From assembly GCA_030040035.1 (NCBI GenBank), contig JASHUJ010000183.1, positions 1 through 6,822 on the forward strand: a stretch of DNA of 6,822 nt, in the 5' to 3' direction. The stretch is from Thermoplasmata archaeon (lineage in GTDB: Archaea > Thermoplasmatota > Thermoplasmata > Lutacidiplasmatales > UBA184). A program made the translations under genes and the position numbers. The notes under the pieces were generated by a model. That model was not told the DNA's origin. It did no database searches and worked only from the letters and a program-made list of their open reading frames with translations. Shown here one piece after another: positions 5,857 through 6,822 of the stretch (the stretch's first letter is position 1; each line of letters starts with the position of its first letter).

Positions 5857-6774
5857 CTAGGCCTCCCGCGCGACGCGCGCCCCGCGATAGAGCTCTTCCG
5901 CGTGGTAGGAGCTCCGCACGAGCGGTCCCGCCTCGACGCCGGCGAAGCCGGCGCGCAGCGCCTGATGGCGGAGCGCCCCGAACTCCTCGGGCGGGACGTA
6001 CCGGTCGACGGGCACATGCCGCGGACCGGGTCGCAGGTACTGGCCGAGGGTCAGGAGATCGACGCCCGCCGCCCGAAGGTCCCGGAAGGCGTCCGCCAGC
6101 TCCGACTCGGTCTCTCCGAGACCGAGCATGATCGAGCTCTTGGTGACGAGGCCGGGGGGCCCGGAGCGACGCGCGGCGGCGAGGACGCCGAGCGACTGGT
6201 CGTAGCCGGCCCGCGGGTCGCGCACGCGGGGCGAGATCGAGCGCACGGTCTCGAGATTATGGGCGAGGACGTCCGGCGGCGCGGCCCAGAGCGCCTCCAG
6301 CGCCTGCGGCGACCCGCCGAGATCGCCGATCAACAGCTCGACGAGGGTCGAGGGCGCCGCGGCGCGCAGGCGCGCGACGGTCTCCGCGAGCAGAGCGGCG
6401 CCGCCGTCGGGGAGATCGTCCCGGCAGACCTGGGTCAGCACGACGTACCGCAGCCCCCAGGCCGCGACGGCCCGGGCGACCCGTTCCGGTTCGGTCCGGT
6501 CGACGACGCCCCGCGGCCAGTGGGTCGTCACGGCGCAGAACCCGCACCGACGCGTGCAGTTGGTCCCGAGGAGCATCAGGGTCGCGGTGCCGGCCGACCA
6601 GCACTCGGGAAGGTTCGGGCAGCGGGCCTCGCGGCAGACCGTTTCGAGGCCGAGGCCCTGGAGGAGATCCCGGACCTCGGGGTACGCCGGGCCGTGGGGC
6701 GGGCGCACCGAGATCCACGCCGGCAGCGACCGACCCGTGGAACGCGGCGCGCCGACGACTTCCGAGGCGGCCAC
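5857..6774 (-). CDS. lipA: Lipoyl synthase
   Basis: Radical SAM enzyme that inserts two sulfurs into protein-bound octanoyl groups to form lipoyl cofactors, used by 2-oxoacid dehydrogenase complexes and the glycine cleavage H protein. The 305-residue product has every family hallmark. These are the auxiliary-cluster motif CX4CX5C (C47, C52, C58 in TVCREARCPNLPECW), the radical SAM motif CX3CX2C (C73, C77, C80 in NCTRRCGFCAV), RDDLPDGG, VLAHNLETV, and TKSSIMLGLGET. TLGQYLRPGPRHVPVDRYV and the C-terminal RSSYHA at 287-292, whose serine ligates the auxiliary cluster, complete the set. The GTG at 6774 is the only plausible start upstream of the conserved PAWISVRPP block, since an in-frame TAA lies eight codons before it. 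QVCRDD carries a Cys where SVDRDD-like sequences are usual. A small membrane protein gene follows 7 bp downstream. No LipB or LplA-type octanoyl or lipoate transferase is in the window. Confidence 0.97.
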   Translation of the reverse strand: MAASEVVGAPRSTGRSLPAWISVRPPHGPAYPEVRDLLQGLGLETVCREARCPNLPECWSAGTATLMLLGTNCTRRCGFCAVTTHWPRGVVDRTEPERVARAVAAWGLRYVVLTQVCRDDLPDGGAALLAETVARLRAAAPSTLVELLIGDLGGSPQALEALWAAPPDVLAHNLETVRSISPRVRDPRAGYDQSLGVLAAARRSGPPGLVTKSSIMLGLGETESELADAFRDLRAAGVDLLTLGQYLRPGPRHVPVDRYVPPEEFGALRHQALRAGFAGVEAGPLVRSSYHAEELYRGARVAREA

Positions 6775-6798
6775 GGCGCGCCGAGCGGGGTGGCCCGC

Positions 6799-6807
6799 TT
6801 AGCGTTT
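6799..6807 (-). promoter_or_regulatory. Putative TATA-like element for lipA
   Basis: On the minus strand this reads AAACGCTAA, centred about 29 nt upstream of the GTG at 6774 and surrounded by almost pure G+C. No ribosome binding site is evident between it and the start. It is the same arrangement as before the methyltransferase, radical SAM and CCA genes. Judged from position and composition only; the remaining bases to 6822 show no gene. Confidence 0.33.
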
Positions 6808-6822
6808 GCGCGCGCGGCCGCG

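Noticed and set aside
4695..6131. Plus-strand open frame of 478 codons across the CCA enzyme, membrane protein and lipA
   Set aside because: It crosses three supported genes on both strands and is dominated by Arg, Pro and Gly, as expected for a shadow frame.

Overview
The window is a GC-rich stretch (roughly 70% G+C by eye) of what looks like an aerobic archaeon, possibly a high-GC member of the Thermoplasmatota; that assignment is inference. Archaeal signs are the archaeal-type (class I) CCA-adding enzyme, the AmmeMemoRadiSam radical SAM enzyme, a B-type (ba3-like) haem-copper oxidase fused to a subunit II-like region, and apparently leaderless gene starts with an AT-rich patch about 30 nt upstream. 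No tRNA, rRNA, CRISPR array, insertion sequence or prophage sign was found. Coding density is very high and no gap exceeds about 115 bp.

Layout. (1) Plus strand, 1-1967: the 3' part of a terminal oxidase gene. Subunit I runs from the CuB histidines of helix VII onward, then one linker, one membrane helix and a cupredoxin region whose CuA ligands are all replaced, then a further C-terminal extracytoplasmic region. A 73-residue two-helix membrane protein follows with an ATGA overlap. (2) Plus strand, 2082-3011: a class I SAM-dependent methyltransferase whose low-complexity C-terminal tail runs antisense into the next gene. (3) Minus strand, 3957-2890: the AmmeMemoRadiSam radical SAM enzyme. (4) Plus strand, 4057-5490: the tRNA CCA-adding enzyme, divergent from (3) across 99 bp that must carry both promoters. 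(5) Minus strand, 6774-5487: lipoyl synthase followed 7 bp later by a 120-residue three-helix membrane protein of unknown function. This protein and the CCA enzyme end on the same CTAG.

How the genes relate. The oxidase fusion and the small membrane protein look like one respiratory unit. Loss of the CuA ligands means electrons cannot enter by the canonical cytochrome c to CuA route, so a quinol or a separate donor protein is more likely. Lipoyl synthase makes the lipoyl cofactor of 2-oxoacid dehydrogenases and the glycine cleavage system, which fits aerobic heterotrophy. The methyltransferase, the radical SAM enzyme and the CCA enzyme appear to be independently transcribed housekeeping or orphan genes.

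The most unusual content is the oxidase: a subunit I/II fusion whose CuA site has been erased ligand by ligand, which carries no cysteine in the visible 582 codons, and which has a second, unexplained C-terminal module. I see no evidence for an entirely new multi-gene system here.
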